Below, piece by piece: positions 1 to 8,350 of a stretch of 64,000 nucleotides of DNA. Where the stretch lies: the NCBI GenBank assembly GCA_903821605.1, contig CAIJLZ010000017.1, positions 62,001-126,000 of the forward strand, read 5' to 3'. The stretch is from an uncultured Sphingomonadales bacterium (lineage in GTDB: Bacteria > Pseudomonadota > Alphaproteobacteria > Sphingomonadales > Sphingomonadaceae). Position numbers and translations under genes: made by a program. Numbering within the stretch: the stretch's first letter is position 1; each line of letters begins with the position of its first letter. Under the pieces are notes generated by a model, which searched no databases, had not been told where the DNA came from, and worked only from the letters and a program-made list of their open reading frames with translations.

Positions 1-738
1 ATGGCCGATGCCGACGAGGTCTGCGCCGGCCTGCCGATGCGCGATGATGTCACCTATATCGGGCTGGTGATGAACCTGCGCGGCGCGGAACGGGCGATTG
101 CCACCGGGCGCATCCACCAGCTTGGCGCGGTCAGCGTCTCCACCGATCAGTTCGCCATGGCCAATCAGGGCCAGTCGTCTGATGGTTCGGTGGCGGCGGC
201 GAGCGACATCATCCGCCTTGCCAACCGTTCGGGCCTGACCGCCCAAGTGACCATCGGCGCCAGCTTCGGCTGCCCGTTTGAAGGCGAAGTGGATCCCGAC
301 CGGGTCGTCGCCATGGCCAAAAAGCTGGTCGAAGCGGGGCCGGTCGAAATTGCGCTTGCCGATACCATCGGGGTGGCGGACCCCCTCCATGTCGAACGAC
401 TGGTCGCGCGGGTGAAAGCGGCGGTCGCGCCCTTGCCGGTGCGCGTCCATTTCCACAACACGCGTGGCACCGGTCTGGCCAATGTCTGGGCCGCCATCGG
501 CGCGGGGGCCAGCGTGATCGATGCCTCGCTCGGCGGGCTGGGCGGCTGCCCATTTGCCAAGGGCGCAGCCGGCAATGTTGCGACCGAGGATGTCGCCTAT
601 ATGCTCGCCCGCGCCGGAATCGGGACCGGGCTTGATCTCGACCGGCTGATCGACGCTGGTCGTTGGCTTGGCGAAATCATGGAAAAGCCCATGCCGTCGA
701 TGGTCAGTCGCGCGGGCGGATTTCCGAAAAAGGAGTGA
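1..738 (+). CDS. Hydroxymethylglutaryl-CoA lyase family protein (5' end outside window)
   Basis: The visible 245 residues are the C-terminal part of an HMG-CoA lyase/DRE-TIM aldolase protein. Family members are about 300 residues and the frame is open at base 1, so the true start lies upstream and the ATG at base 1 is internal. The family signature with the catalytic cysteine is present (GLGGCPFAKGAAGNVATED, near visible residues 179-197), as is the metal-binding HFHNTRG strand (near 149). Known members cleave HMG-CoA to acetyl-CoA and acetoacetate or act on related 3-hydroxy-3-methylacyl-CoAs. The CoA-transferase gene downstream fits a leucine- or terpenoid-like acyl-CoA route; the exact substrate is not shown. 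Confidence 0.85.
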   Translation: MADADEVCAGLPMRDDVTYIGLVMNLRGAERAIATGRIHQLGAVSVSTDQFAMANQGQSSDGSVAAASDIIRLANRSGLTAQVTIGASFGCPFEGEVDPDRVVAMAKKLVEAGPVEIALADTIGVADPLHVERLVARVKAAVAPLPVRVHFHNTRGTGLANVWAAIGAGASVIDASLGGLGGCPFAKGAAGNVATEDVAYMLARAGIGTGLDLDRLIDAGRWLGEIMEKPMPSMVSRAGGFPKKE

Positions 739-871
739 GCAACACGCGGCAAGCCGCGACACCCAGCAGTCAGGACAGAAAATAGCCCGATCTCCCTTGC
801 GGGATGGGGCTTCCCCCCGCTATAAATGTTCGGACTAATCTCAGACAACCCGCCAGTCAGCGGAGCAGAAC

Positions 872-2062
872 ATGGAAAATAACGGGGCGCTCAAGGATAT
901 TCGGGTCGTCGAAATGGGGCAGTTGCTTGCTGGCCCGTTTTGCGGCCAGCTGTTGGGCGACATGGGCGCAGACGTCATCAAGGTCGAACCGCCGGGCCAA
1001 GGCGACCCGTTGCGCGACTGGGGACAGGGCGAAGACAAGGTCGCGTGGGAAGTCGTCGCGCGCAACAAGCGTTCCGTCAGCGCCAATCTTCGGGTGGCCG
1101 AGGGGCAGGAACTCGCCCGGCGCCTGATTGCCACCGCCGATGTGCTGGTCGAGAATTTCAAACCCGGCACGCTCGAAAAATGGGGCATGGGGCCAGAGGT
1201 GCTGCACCAGCTCAACCCCGGGCTGATCATCGCCCGCATGTCCGGCTATGGGCAGACTGGTCCCTATTCGGATCGCGCCGGGTTCGGCGGCATCGGCGAG
1301 GCGATGGGCGGCTGGCGCTATATCGTCGGCGAACCGGATCGTCCGCCCAGCCGGATGGGCGTATCCATCGGCGACACGCTGACCGCAAGCTATGGCTGTA
1401 TGGGCGTTCTTGCGGCGCTCCATGTGCGGGAAAAGACCGGCAAAGGTCAGGTTGTGGATACGGCACTTTATGAAGCCGTGTTGCAGGTGATGGAAAGCCT
1501 GGTCCCGGAATATGACCGCAGCGGTATCATCCGCGAACGCTCCGGCTCTTTCCTGCCGGGCATCGCGCCCTCCAACGTCTATCGCTGCCGTGATGGTGAA
1601 TTCATGATCGGGGCCAATAAGGACGCGATCTTCCGGCGGCTGTGTCAGGCGATGGGCCAGCCCGAACTCGCCGATGATGACCGTTACGCCACCCATCTGG
1701 CGCGCGGCAAGCACCAGCTTGAACTCGATGCGTTGATCAACGAATGGACGACAACACTCACCATCGATGAAGTCGACCGGCTGATGATCGCCCATTCGGT
1801 CCCGGCAGGGCGCGTCTATCGCGCGCCTGAGATGATTGCCGATCCGCATTTTCAGGCGCGCGAGGCGATTGTGCAGGTCGAAACCGAGCGCTTCGGCAAG
1901 CTGCGGATGCAGAATGCCTTCCCGCGCCTGTCGATGACGCCGAGCAGCATCCGCAGCCCCGCGCCGTCGATTGTGGGCCAGCATAATAATGAGATATGGC
2001 ACGAACTGGTCGGCGTGAGCATCGATGAAATGCTCGATTTCCGGGCAAGAGGCGTGATCTGA
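872..2062 (+). CDS. CaiB/BaiF family (class III) CoA-transferase
   Basis: This 396-residue protein has the usual family length and starts with the typical N-terminus (RVVEMGQLLAGPFCGQLLGDMGADVIKVEPP). The conserved aspartate that forms the acyl-anhydride intermediate fits VVDTALYEAV in the middle of the protein. A GGAG stands 8 bases before the ATG. Family enzymes move CoA between carboxylic acids. It overlaps the next gene by one base (TGATG), so the two are probably translationally coupled, and it lies between an HMG-CoA lyase-like gene and an acyl-CoA dehydrogenase. It may activate the acid degraded by this cluster; the substrate cannot be read from the sequence. Confidence 0.9.
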   Translation: MENNGALKDIRVVEMGQLLAGPFCGQLLGDMGADVIKVEPPGQGDPLRDWGQGEDKVAWEVVARNKRSVSANLRVAEGQELARRLIATADVLVENFKPGTLEKWGMGPEVLHQLNPGLIIARMSGYGQTGPYSDRAGFGGIGEAMGGWRYIVGEPDRPPSRMGVSIGDTLTASYGCMGVLAALHVREKTGKGQVVDTALYEAVLQVMESLVPEYDRSGIIRERSGSFLPGIAPSNVYRCRDGEFMIGANKDAIFRRLCQAMGQPELADDDRYATHLARGKHQLELDALINEWTTTLTIDEVDRLMIAHSVPAGRVYRAPEMIADPHFQAREAIVQVETERFGKLRMQNAFPRLSMTPSSIRSPAPSIVGQHNNEIWHELVGVSIDEMLDFRARGVI

Positions 2063-2694
2063 TGACCAGCCGCAACGAGCTCGACGCCAATTATGCCGGC
2101 GCGTTCGATGGGAATTTGCAGCCCGGGAAAAAGCCGGCGCTGCTGATTGTCGATGTGGTGCAGGCTTATCTCGACCCTGAAAGCCCGCTCTATGCCGCGG
2201 CTGAAGATGCGCTGGCCTCCAATGTCCGCCTGCTCGCCGCCGCACGGACGGCGGGCATTCCGGTCATTTTCACCAATGTCGAATATCAGGCCGGCGGCAT
2301 GGATGGCGGCCTGTTTTATCGCAAAGTTCCCGCCCTTAAGGCCTTTCTCAAAGGCTCACCGATGGGGGACTTTCCGCCCGAATTGCAGCCGGGCGCAAAC
2401 GAACTGGTCGTCACCAAACAATATGCGTCGGCCTTTTTCGGCACGTCGCTCGCTGCGACACTCACCAGCCTAGGTGTCGACACGCTGTTGGTAACCGGTT
2501 TTTCAACCTCGGGATGCGTGCGGGCGACCGCGCTTGACACCTTGCAGCACGGCTTCATTCCGATTGTCGTGCGCGATGCCTGTGCCGACCGCCACCCCGC
2601 CCCGCACGAGGCCAATCTGTTTGACCTGCAAGCCAAATATGCGGAAGTAGTGGATGAAGCCGTCGCATTGCGCCTGATCGCTCAACGGGCCTGA
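2062..2694 (+). CDS. Isochorismatase-fold cysteine hydrolase
   Basis: The 210-residue protein has the Asp-Lys-Cys triad of the isochorismatase-like superfamily: D31 (LLIVDVVQAY), K119 (VVTKQYASAF) and C152 (GFSTSGCVRAT). Relatives include N-carbamoylsarcosine amidohydrolase, nicotinamidase and maleamate amidase, which hydrolyse C-N bonds. The ATG overlaps the stop of the CoA-transferase gene. It may release an acid from an amide before CoA activation, but this is inference. Confidence 0.85.
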   Translation: MTSRNELDANYAGAFDGNLQPGKKPALLIVDVVQAYLDPESPLYAAAEDALASNVRLLAAARTAGIPVIFTNVEYQAGGMDGGLFYRKVPALKAFLKGSPMGDFPPELQPGANELVVTKQYASAFFGTSLAATLTSLGVDTLLVTGFSTSGCVRATALDTLQHGFIPIVVRDACADRHPAPHEANLFDLQAKYAEVVDEAVALRLIAQRA

Positions 2695-2744
2695 AAAGCC
2701 GGTCCCCTGCCACGTCAGGCGACCATTGCCGGAGGATGACTGAA

Positions 2745-4499
2745 GTGACCTATCGTGCCCCTGTGTCCGAACTGCGTTTCCTGCTCGACCATATTGTCGG
2801 GATCGAGGAATTGGCCGGCCACGCGCGTTTCGCCGATGCCACGCCCGACATGGTGGATGCGATCCTCGACGGCGCGGCACAGCTCACCGAAAATGAACAC
2901 GCCGCCACCTTGCGCATCGGCGACCAACAACCGCCGCAATGGGCAGATGGCAAGGTCACCATGCCGCCGGGATTCAAACAAGCCTATCGCGCTTATGTCG
3001 AGGGCGGTTGGGGCAGTCTTGACGGCCCGGTAGAGCATGGCGGGCAAGGCCTGCCCTTCGCGCTCGCGGCTGCCGTCACCGAGATGGTCGGCACGGCGAA
3101 CATGGGCTTTGGCCTGATCAACACCCTGACCCCCGGCGCCATCCATGCGCTGGAAGCCTATGGCTCGGACGAACAAAAGGCCAAATGGCTGCCCAAGCTT
3201 GTGACCGGCGAATGGAACGGCACGATGAACCTGACCGAACCCTCGGCAGGCAGCGATGTCGGTGCGCTCCGTTCCACGGCCGAACCGATCACCACCGGGC
3301 CGGATGCGGGCCTGTGGAAAATCCGGGGGCAGAAAATCTACATCACCTTCGGCGAACATGATCTGACCGATAACATCGTCCATCTCGTGCTGGCCCGCAC
3401 CCCCGGCGCACCGGAAGGAACACGGGGCATTTCGCTCTTCCTCGTGCCGAAGTTCCGGCTTGATGCCGCGGGACAGCCCGGCATCCCGAACGGCACGCGC
3501 TGCCTGTCGATCGAACATAAGCTGGGCATCCATTCCTCGCCCACCTGCGTCATGGCCTATGGCGAGGAAGGCGATAGCCTTGGCGAACTGGTCGGCGACA
3601 TCGGCGGCGGGATGAAGGCAATGTTCGTGATGATGAACAATGCCCGGCTCATGGTGGGCGATCAGGGCGTGCAGGTCGCCGAACGCGCCACCCAACAGGC
3701 GCTCGGCTATGCCCGTGACCGCGTCCAATCGGCCCGCGCCAGCGCGCCGGGTGCCGGGCCGGTCGCGATTGTCGAACATCCCGATGTGCGCCGGATGCTG
3801 CTGCGGATGAAGGCGCTGACCGAAGGTGCGCGCGCGCTGGTCCATTATGCGGCAGGCCAGCTTGATCGTGGCACGCTCGGCGATAGCCCGGCCGCCGCAC
3901 GCACCGACATTTTGATCCCGCTGGTCAAGGCATGGGCGACCGATATCGGGTGCGAAGTGGCCAGCCTTGGGGTGCAGATCCATGGCGGCATGGGCTTCAT
4001 CGAAGAAACCGGCGCGGCCCAGCATTATCGCGACGCTCGCATCACCCCGATTTATGAAGGCACCAACGGCATTCAGGCGGCCGATCTTGTCGGGCGCAAA
4101 TTGGGGCTGGGCAATGGTGCGCCACTTGATGCGCTGGTCGCCGATATTCGGGCGGGTGCCACTGATGAGCCTCCACTGCTCGCACTGGCCGAGGCCGTGG
4201 CCGAGGTCACCACATGGATGCGCGCGGCGGAGATGGACGACCGGTTGGCAGGCAGTGTCGATTATCTGGCGATGTTCGCGACCGCAAGCGCAGGCTGGCT
4301 GATGGCGCGGCAATATCGGATCGCCGGTGAGTTGCTCGCCCGTGGTGATGGCAACCCTGATTTCTTGAAGGCAAAGCGGGCGACGGCGCGTTTCTTCCTC
4401 GACCGCATTGTGCCCGAAGCCTTAGGGCACAAAGCCGGGGCCATGGCAGGCGCGGCGGATCTCTATGGGTTGACGGCGGCGGAGCTGGTCGGCGGCTGA
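2745..4499 (+). CDS. Acyl-CoA dehydrogenase (long form with C-terminal extension)
   Basis: The protein is 584 residues, longer than the usual 380-400, and matches the subfamily with extra N- and C-terminal domains (AcdB/FadE-like long form). Core motifs include NLTEPSAGSDVG in the FAD/acyl-CoA region and the IYEGTNGIQA loop that carries the catalytic glutamate. I place the start at GTG 2745, giving MTYRAPVSEL, because GGAGG at 2731-2735 is 9 bases away; the ATG at 2736 directly abuts that GGAGG and is less likely. It would oxidise an acyl-CoA to the 2-enoyl-CoA, passing electrons to ETF. Last gene of the left-hand acyl-CoA cluster. Confidence 0.9.
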   Translation: MTYRAPVSELRFLLDHIVGIEELAGHARFADATPDMVDAILDGAAQLTENEHAATLRIGDQQPPQWADGKVTMPPGFKQAYRAYVEGGWGSLDGPVEHGGQGLPFALAAAVTEMVGTANMGFGLINTLTPGAIHALEAYGSDEQKAKWLPKLVTGEWNGTMNLTEPSAGSDVGALRSTAEPITTGPDAGLWKIRGQKIYITFGEHDLTDNIVHLVLARTPGAPEGTRGISLFLVPKFRLDAAGQPGIPNGTRCLSIEHKLGIHSSPTCVMAYGEEGDSLGELVGDIGGGMKAMFVMMNNARLMVGDQGVQVAERATQQALGYARDRVQSARASAPGAGPVAIVEHPDVRRMLLRMKALTEGARALVHYAAGQLDRGTLGDSPAAARTDILIPLVKAWATDIGCEVASLGVQIHGGMGFIEETGAAQHYRDARITPIYEGTNGIQAADLVGRKLGLGNGAPLDALVADIRAGATDEPPLLALAEAVAEVTTWMRAAEMDDRLAGSVDYLAMFATASAGWLMARQYRIAGELLARGDGNPDFLKAKRATARFFLDRIVPEALGHKAGAMAGAADLYGLTAAELVGG

Positions 4500-4518
4500 A
4501 CGGAACGATCCCGTTCAG
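4496..4518. terminator. Convergent bidirectional terminator hairpin
   Basis: A perfect 8-bp stem (CTGAACGG ... CCGTTCAG) with a 7-base loop spans the stop codons of the acyl-CoA dehydrogenase (+) and the DUF6691-like gene (-). Its position between two convergent genes suggests a shared terminator. There is no long T-tract. Confidence 0.5.
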
Positions 4519-4919
4519 GCCGATGGCCGGGCGCGCGTTAGCAGCAGGCCCACCATCATCGCGCCCGCGAACGGCAGCGCCAAGCCGGGGGCAATCGCCA
4601 CATTGACGAGCGCCGGGCCGGGGCAAATGCCGGCCAAGCCCCAGCCGATCCCGAACAATGCCGCGCCGCCCAGCAGCCGGGCATCAATGTCGGTTTCCGG
4701 CGCATCCGCCGCACAAGCGGCCAACCTGGCCTTGCGGTTCGCCAACATGAACAGCGGCGTTGCGACCATAACCGCGCCCGCCATCACAAAGGCCAGACTA
4801 GGGTCCCAATGCCCAGCCACATCGAGAAAGCCCATCACCCGATCCGGGCTGGTCATGCCCGATAGGATCAGCCCCGCGCCAAAGAGCAGACCAGCCAAAA
4901 GCGACAGCAGCGCCTTCAT
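4515..4919 (-). CDS. YeeE/YedE-type (DUF6691) membrane protein, second of pair
   Basis: A 134-residue polytopic membrane protein with the half-size YeeE/YedE pattern: an N-terminal LLFGAGLILSGMTSPDRVMGF motif and GIGWGLAGICPGPALVN near residue 100, with the conserved CPGP cysteine. The ATG overlaps the upstream partner's stop (ATGA), so the two are coupled. Such pairs are thought to form a full thiosulfate or sulfur-compound transporter, and they commonly sit beside ArsR-type sulfur regulators and sulfide oxidation genes, as here. Inner membrane; substrate inferred. Confidence 0.88.
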   Translation of the reverse strand: MKALLSLLAGLLFGAGLILSGMTSPDRVMGFLDVAGHWDPSLAFVMAGAVMVATPLFMLANRKARLAACAADAPETDIDARLLGGAALFGIGWGLAGICPGPALVNVAIAPGLALPFAGAMMVGLLLTRARPSA

Positions 4920-5341
4920 GACTGCACCACATGGCGCATGAGGAATACGGTCAAGGCGGCGGTCGCCATAAAGGTCAACACCGCCACCAGCGAACGAGGT
5001 GAAAAGCGGGCCAGCCCACAAATCCCATGCCCGCTGGTGCAGCCATTGCCCAAGCCGGTGCCAAGCCCGACACACAGGCCCGCAATCAACAACAGGCCAA
5101 GCGAGACATGTTCCAGCCCGGCAATCGCCTGCGCACCCCCTGCCCGTCCGGCGACCAAGCCCGCGCCCAGCAGACCGGCCACAAAGGCCAAGCACCAGCC
5201 GCGCCGAGGACCAGTGACAGCGGCCCGCGCGATGCCGCTGATCCCAGCGATTTCATTGGCAAAAAACCGCAGGCCGCCCGCGGCCAAGCCGATCATCGCG
5301 CCACCCAGCAGAGGCGGCAAATAGGAGGAAAATAAGGTCAT
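4916..5341 (-). CDS. YeeE/YedE family membrane protein, first of pair
   Basis: A 141-residue hydrophobic protein with about four membrane segments and the YeeE/YedE signatures GGAMIGLAAGG near the N-terminus and GTGLGNGCTSGHGICGLARFS near residue 100, including the two cysteines implicated in sulfur-compound passage. Its stop overlaps the start of the next gene by 4 bases. Transcription starts in the 310-bp gap shared with the ArsR gene to the right. Together the two proteins equal one full-length YeeE. Confidence 0.9.
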   Translation of the reverse strand: MTLFSSYLPPLLGGAMIGLAAGGLRFFANEIAGISGIARAAVTGPRRGWCLAFVAGLLGAGLVAGRAGGAQAIAGLEHVSLGLLLIAGLCVGLGTGLGNGCTSGHGICGLARFSPRSLVAVLTFMATAALTVFLMRHVVQS

Positions 5342-5360
5342 GATGCGCTGACCCTGATAT

Positions 5361-5387
5361 TAATTCAGTATTTGCGCAACTATAGGC
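5361..5387. promoter_or_regulatory. Candidate operator upstream of the YeeE pair
   Basis: The AT-rich block TAATTCAGTATTTGCGCAAC followed by TATAGG aligns with TAATATAAGTGTTTTACAA followed by TATGAG at 9716-9740. The shared pattern is TAAT(A)T(A/C)AGT(A/G)TTT...CAA...TAT. Both lie in front of sulfur genes in a locus with two SqrR-like repressors, so a shared operator is plausible. Seen by eye only. Confidence 0.35.
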
Positions 5388-5395
5388 GATCTTGA

Positions 5396-5428
5396 GGGGG
5401 TGAAAGCCCGGCTTGGGCTTTCACCCCC
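5396..5428. terminator. Perfect 14-bp inverted repeat (terminator-like)
   Basis: GGGGGTGAAAGCCC and GGGCTTTCACCCCC flank a 5-base loop. It follows directly after the stop codon of a short minus-strand gene remnant (5440-5550), which suggests it is that lost gene's terminator; it could also insulate the YeeE promoter. Confidence 0.6.
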
Positions 5429-5439
5429 GCTCGGCGTGG

Positions 5440-5550
5440 TCAATCGCGGATGATCCGCACCACCGTCTTGCCCGGCCACGGCAATTTCTTCCGCCTGTCC
5501 CTAACAATTTTGGCAAGGCCATCATTCTGGCCATTGCCATAGGGGCAGTA
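5440..5550 (-). pseudogene. Possible C-terminal remnant of a decayed gene
   Basis: A 36-codon open stretch with no usable start (an in-frame TGA lies just upstream) ends in a protein-like basic tail, KLPWPGKTVVRIIRD. A strong hairpin follows its stop. I do not recognise the family. The combination of coding-like tail and terminator without an N-terminus suggests a deletion remnant. Confidence 0.3.
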
Positions 5551-5651
5551 TCACGACGGCTGGCCGCGGCCCGCCGCTTCTGATAATGTTGGCGCTGCCC
5601 GTCCGATGTGAGGCGGGGTGATGGTCGCCAAGATGAGAAGAATATGAGGTC

Positions 5652-5993
5652 ATGAACGGATCAGCCGATCTAGCGGCCCTGAAAAGCCGCGCCGGGCACA
5701 TGGCAGGCAAGTTGAAGCTGCTCTCCCATCCCGAACGCTTGCTGATGCTGTGCCGGCTCGATGAGAGCGAGGCTTCGGTCGGTGAGCTGGTCGCGATGAC
5801 CGGCCTGTCGCAATCAAGCGTGTCGCAACATCTGGCCATGCTGCGCGATGATCAGGTTGTCAGCTATCGCGTCGATGCCCAGTCCCGCCGCTATCGGCTG
5901 GTCGACCCCGAAATCGGCGCGATCATTCACGCGCTTTGGGAAATCTGTCAGGCCAGCGCTGCACGCGAGGCCGAACAGGACGTTCCGGGCTAA
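5652..5993 (+). CDS. ArsR-family repressor, SqrR/BigR-like persulfide sensor
   Basis: A 113-residue winged-helix protein with the ArsR recognition region SQSSVSQHLAMLRD. Two cysteines, C34 (LMLCRLDE) and C99 (WEICQAS), sit about where SqrR and BigR carry the pair that forms a tetrasulfide link on exposure to reactive sulfur. No ArsR/SmtB metal-site cysteine cluster is seen. Neighbours are sulfur-transport and sulfide-oxidation genes. It overlaps the convergent thioredoxin gene by 4 bases. Probably represses the YeeE pair and/or the sqr promoters; which one is inference. Confidence 0.85.
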   Translation: MNGSADLAALKSRAGHMAGKLKLLSHPERLLMLCRLDESEASVGELVAMTGLSQSSVSQHLAMLRDDQVVSYRVDAQSRRYRLVDPEIGAIIHALWEICQASAAREAEQDVPG

Positions 5994-6433
5994 CGCGCCC
6001 GCCGCGCCCAGTCCACGATCCCACGCGCATCCAGCGCACCCGAGAGGCGATCCACCTCTTGTCCGTCCGCGAACAGCATCAGCGTCGGTATCGATCTGAT
6101 GCCATATCGCGCAGCCAACGCCTGCTCCCGCTCGGTATCAACCTTGAGCAGGCGGAACTGCGGCTCCAGCATCCCTGCCGCCGCTGCAAAGGCCGGGGCC
6201 ATAATCTTGCACGGTCCGCACCATGCCGCCCAGAAATCGACCAACACCGGCAGGCTGCCTGCCCCAATATGTCGCTGAAACGCTGCCGCATCGACATCAA
6301 GCGGTTGGCCCGCAAATAAGGGGGAACGGCATTTGCCGCAGCGCGGCGTTTCGCCCAGCCGCGCCAACGGCACGCGATTGGTGGCAAGACAGTGCGGACA
6401 GATGACAAGCGATGCATCGATCTTGTTCATCAC
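5990..6433 (-). CDS. trxC: Thioredoxin 2 (TrxC-like, with N-terminal zinc ribbon)
   Basis: The 147-residue protein has an N-terminal zinc ribbon (C12-P-H-C15 and C32-G-K-C35), then a thioredoxin domain with the active site W-C72-G-P-C75 and the cis-proline loop SIPT. This is the layout and length of thioredoxin 2. It is probably the last gene of the minus-strand sqr operon, 35 bp after the AhpD-like gene. It could reduce protein persulfides or disulfides formed during sulfide stress. Confidence 0.9.
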   Translation of the reverse strand: MMNKIDASLVICPHCLATNRVPLARLGETPRCGKCRSPLFAGQPLDVDAAAFQRHIGAGSLPVLVDFWAAWCGPCKIMAPAFAAAAGMLEPQFRLLKVDTEREQALAARYGIRSIPTLMLFADGQEVDRLSGALDARGIVDWARRAR

Positions 6434-6468
6434 CAGCCTCCGTTCAACCGACCATCACAACCAACATC

Positions 6469-6825
6469 TCAGGCGCCAGCCGCCTGCGCCGCAAACTGGT
6501 CATAGGCTTCTACCGCCTGCGCCGCATACATCAGGCTTGGCCCCGCCCCCATATAGAGCGACATCCCCATCACTTCCATGATCTCTTCACGGGTGGCGCC
6601 ATGTTTGACGGCCGCCTGCGCATGAAAGGCGACGCAGCCGTCGCACCGGATCGCAACCGCAATCCCCAGCGCGATCAATTCCTTGGTCTTGGTATCCAGC
6701 ACGCCCGGCCCGGTCGCCGCCTGTGCCATGGCGGAAAACGCCTTCATCACATCGGGCGACCCAAGGCGAACTTCCTTGATGGCGCCCGTCAACTCGGTCG
6801 CCATCTCAGGCCAATTCTTGTGCAT
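6469..6825 (-). CDS. Carboxymuconolactone decarboxylase/AhpD-like protein
   Basis: A 118-residue, mostly helical protein with the AhpD-type redox motif C61-D-G-C64-V-A-F-H68. ATG 6825 is chosen because GGAAAGGAAGATGAG precedes it. AhpD-like proteins act as peroxidatic or disulfide-reducing partners. In the sqr operon between tolC and trxC it probably takes part in thiol or persulfide chemistry; its exact partner is unknown. Confidence 0.85.
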   Translation of the reverse strand: MHKNWPEMATELTGAIKEVRLGSPDVMKAFSAMAQAATGPGVLDTKTKELIALGIAVAIRCDGCVAFHAQAAVKHGATREEIMEVMGMSLYMGAGPSLMYAAQAVEAYDQFAAQAAGA

Positions 6826-6868
6826 CTCATCTTCCTTTCCGGGTTCAATCACGACGGCCATGCGCCGC

Positions 6869-8131
6869 CTAGGGTTGGACAGTCGCGGTCAGGGCGTTCA
6901 GCCGCCACGCTGCAACGGTCCGCATCGCTTCCGCCTCAATCCGGGCCGCTTCAGCCTCGATCGCCTCGCGTTCGGCATCAAGCAAAGCAAGCGTCGGCTT
7001 GGCTCCCACCTGCGTTTCCAACCGCGTTCCGCGTAGGGCTTCCGCAGCGGCTTCCGACCGCAAGGTCGAGGCGGTGACCATGCGTTGGCTGGTTTGCACC
7101 GCCTGCCAGGCATCAATCACCATCCCGTCAAGCTGTTGGCTGGCGGCCCGCTCGCGGGCAGTGCTGGCATTGAGTTCGGCGCTGGCGGCATGGGTCTGCG
7201 CCGCGACACGCCCACCCGCCCACAGCGTCCAACGACCACGCACGCCAACCGCGACCGAGTCCGCTTGATAATTGGGGAAGAACTGGTCGCGGACGCGGCC
7301 TGCCTCGGCAAAAGCGCCGATCATCGGCATCCCCTCGGCCTTGGCGGCGCGCACCCCAGAGCGGGCGACGGCGACTGCCGCCTGTGCCTGACGCAGCGAC
7401 GGATTGGCATGGCGGGCGTGGTCTAAGGCCTCGTCCAGCGTTGCGGGCATAACGGGAAGCGCGGGCAATGGATCAAGCGCGCCCGCCATCTTGCCAGTCA
7501 CGCGCGCATAGGCGGCTTCCGCCGAAAGACGCCGTCCCTGTGCCTGTGCGAACCCGGCATCGGCTTCGGCACGGCGCGCACGGGTCTGGGCCAGTTCCGA
7601 ACTCGCGATGTCGCCGGTGCGGAACCGCAATTGCGCCTGCCGCTCGGTTTCGACCAATGCCGTGACGAGACGATCAAACCGCGCTTCCAACTGGCGAGCC
7701 GTCAGCACCTCGGCATAGGTGGCGACCGCCTGCACGATGGTTTGCAACCGGGTCTGTTCCGCCTGCAACCGGGCCATGTCGCTGCCGCCCTTGGCCTGTG
7801 CCATCGCCGCCGCGGTGCGGCCGCCCGCATAAAGCGGTAGCTCGCCGACAGCCTGCAACGCCAATGGCGTGGTATTGGCGGGGGCAAAACCGAAAAAGCC
7901 CTGATTGTCGATGCGGCCCGTGCCGACCGATCCTTCGAGCCGGAGCAATGGATTGCGCTCCGCCCGCGCCCGATCAAGCCGGGCCTTTGCCGCCGCCTCG
8001 CCCGCGCTTGCTTCGGCGATGGCAGGGGCTTGGCCAAGCGCATCGGCGATGGCGGTATTGAGATCCTGCGCCGCGACGGGCGTCGCCAGCACGGCACAGG
8101 ATAGGCTGAGGCTAGTCAGTAAACAGCGCAT
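6869..8131 (-). CDS. TolC-family outer-membrane efflux protein
   Basis: About 420 residues from M at 8131, which begins a good signal peptide (MRCLLTSLSLSCAVLATPVAAQ). Two alanine-rich coiled-coil repeats follow, as in TolC/CusC-type channels. It sits in the sqr operon, while the matching adaptor and RND permease are on the opposite strand from about 10.15 kb. No other outer-membrane channel is near them, so this is probably the third part of that pump. A start at 8158 is possible but would place nine residues before the signal peptide. Confidence 0.88.
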   Translation of the reverse strand: MRCLLTSLSLSCAVLATPVAAQDLNTAIADALGQAPAIAEASAGEAAAKARLDRARAERNPLLRLEGSVGTGRIDNQGFFGFAPANTTPLALQAVGELPLYAGGRTAAAMAQAKGGSDMARLQAEQTRLQTIVQAVATYAEVLTARQLEARFDRLVTALVETERQAQLRFRTGDIASSELAQTRARRAEADAGFAQAQGRRLSAEAAYARVTGKMAGALDPLPALPVMPATLDEALDHARHANPSLRQAQAAVAVARSGVRAAKAEGMPMIGAFAEAGRVRDQFFPNYQADSVAVGVRGRWTLWAGGRVAAQTHAASAELNASTARERAASQQLDGMVIDAWQAVQTSQRMVTASTLRSEAAAEALRGTRLETQVGAKPTLALLDAEREAIEAEAARIEAEAMRTVAAWRLNALTATVQP

Positions 8132-8144
8132 GAACGTCTCGAAC

Positions 8145-8348
8145 TCAGTTGAAGGCATTGCCCGGACGGACGCCCAATTTCTTGAAAATCATCGCCGCCG
8201 GACAAAAGCCGGTGAACGACGCCTGGATCATGTTCAGCCCGGCAAAAGCGGCAAGTGCGATCCACCAAGGATGGACATAGATCGACAGCAACACGCTGGT
8301 GAGCACGACGAACCCGGCAAAGCGCAGGACAGCAGTATCAAGGGTCAT
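8145..8348 (-). CDS. YgaP-like DUF2892 small membrane protein
   Basis: A 67-residue protein with two hydrophobic segments and the family motif FTGFCPAAMIFKKLGV near the C-terminus. DUF2892 domains occur fused to rhodanese (YgaP) or beside sulfide:quinone oxidoreductase and YeeE genes. It lies 2 bp after sqr; GGAAG precedes ATG 8348. Likely involved in sulfane-sulfur handling at the membrane, mechanism unknown. A rhodanese that could be its partner is encoded just across the divergent promoter. Confidence 0.88.
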   Translation of the reverse strand: MTLDTAVLRFAGFVVLTSVLLSIYVHPWWIALAAFAGLNMIQASFTGFCPAAMIFKKLGVRPGNAFN

Positions 8349-8350
8349 GG

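Larger units (their letters stand above)
5342..5651. other. Divergent intergenic region with hairpin and remnant frame
   Basis: This 310-bp gap between the YeeE pair (-) and an ArsR gene (+) holds three things: an AT-rich block (5361-5387) resembling one upstream of the sulfide:quinone oxidoreductase, a perfect 14-bp hairpin (5396-5428), and a short minus-strand coding-like tail (5440-5550). No complete gene is seen. Confidence 0.6.

Noticed and set aside
2715-4313. Long open frame antisense to the acyl-CoA dehydrogenase (532 codons)
   Set aside because: It mirrors codon-position bias of a GC-rich gene; the sense frame matches a known family throughout.
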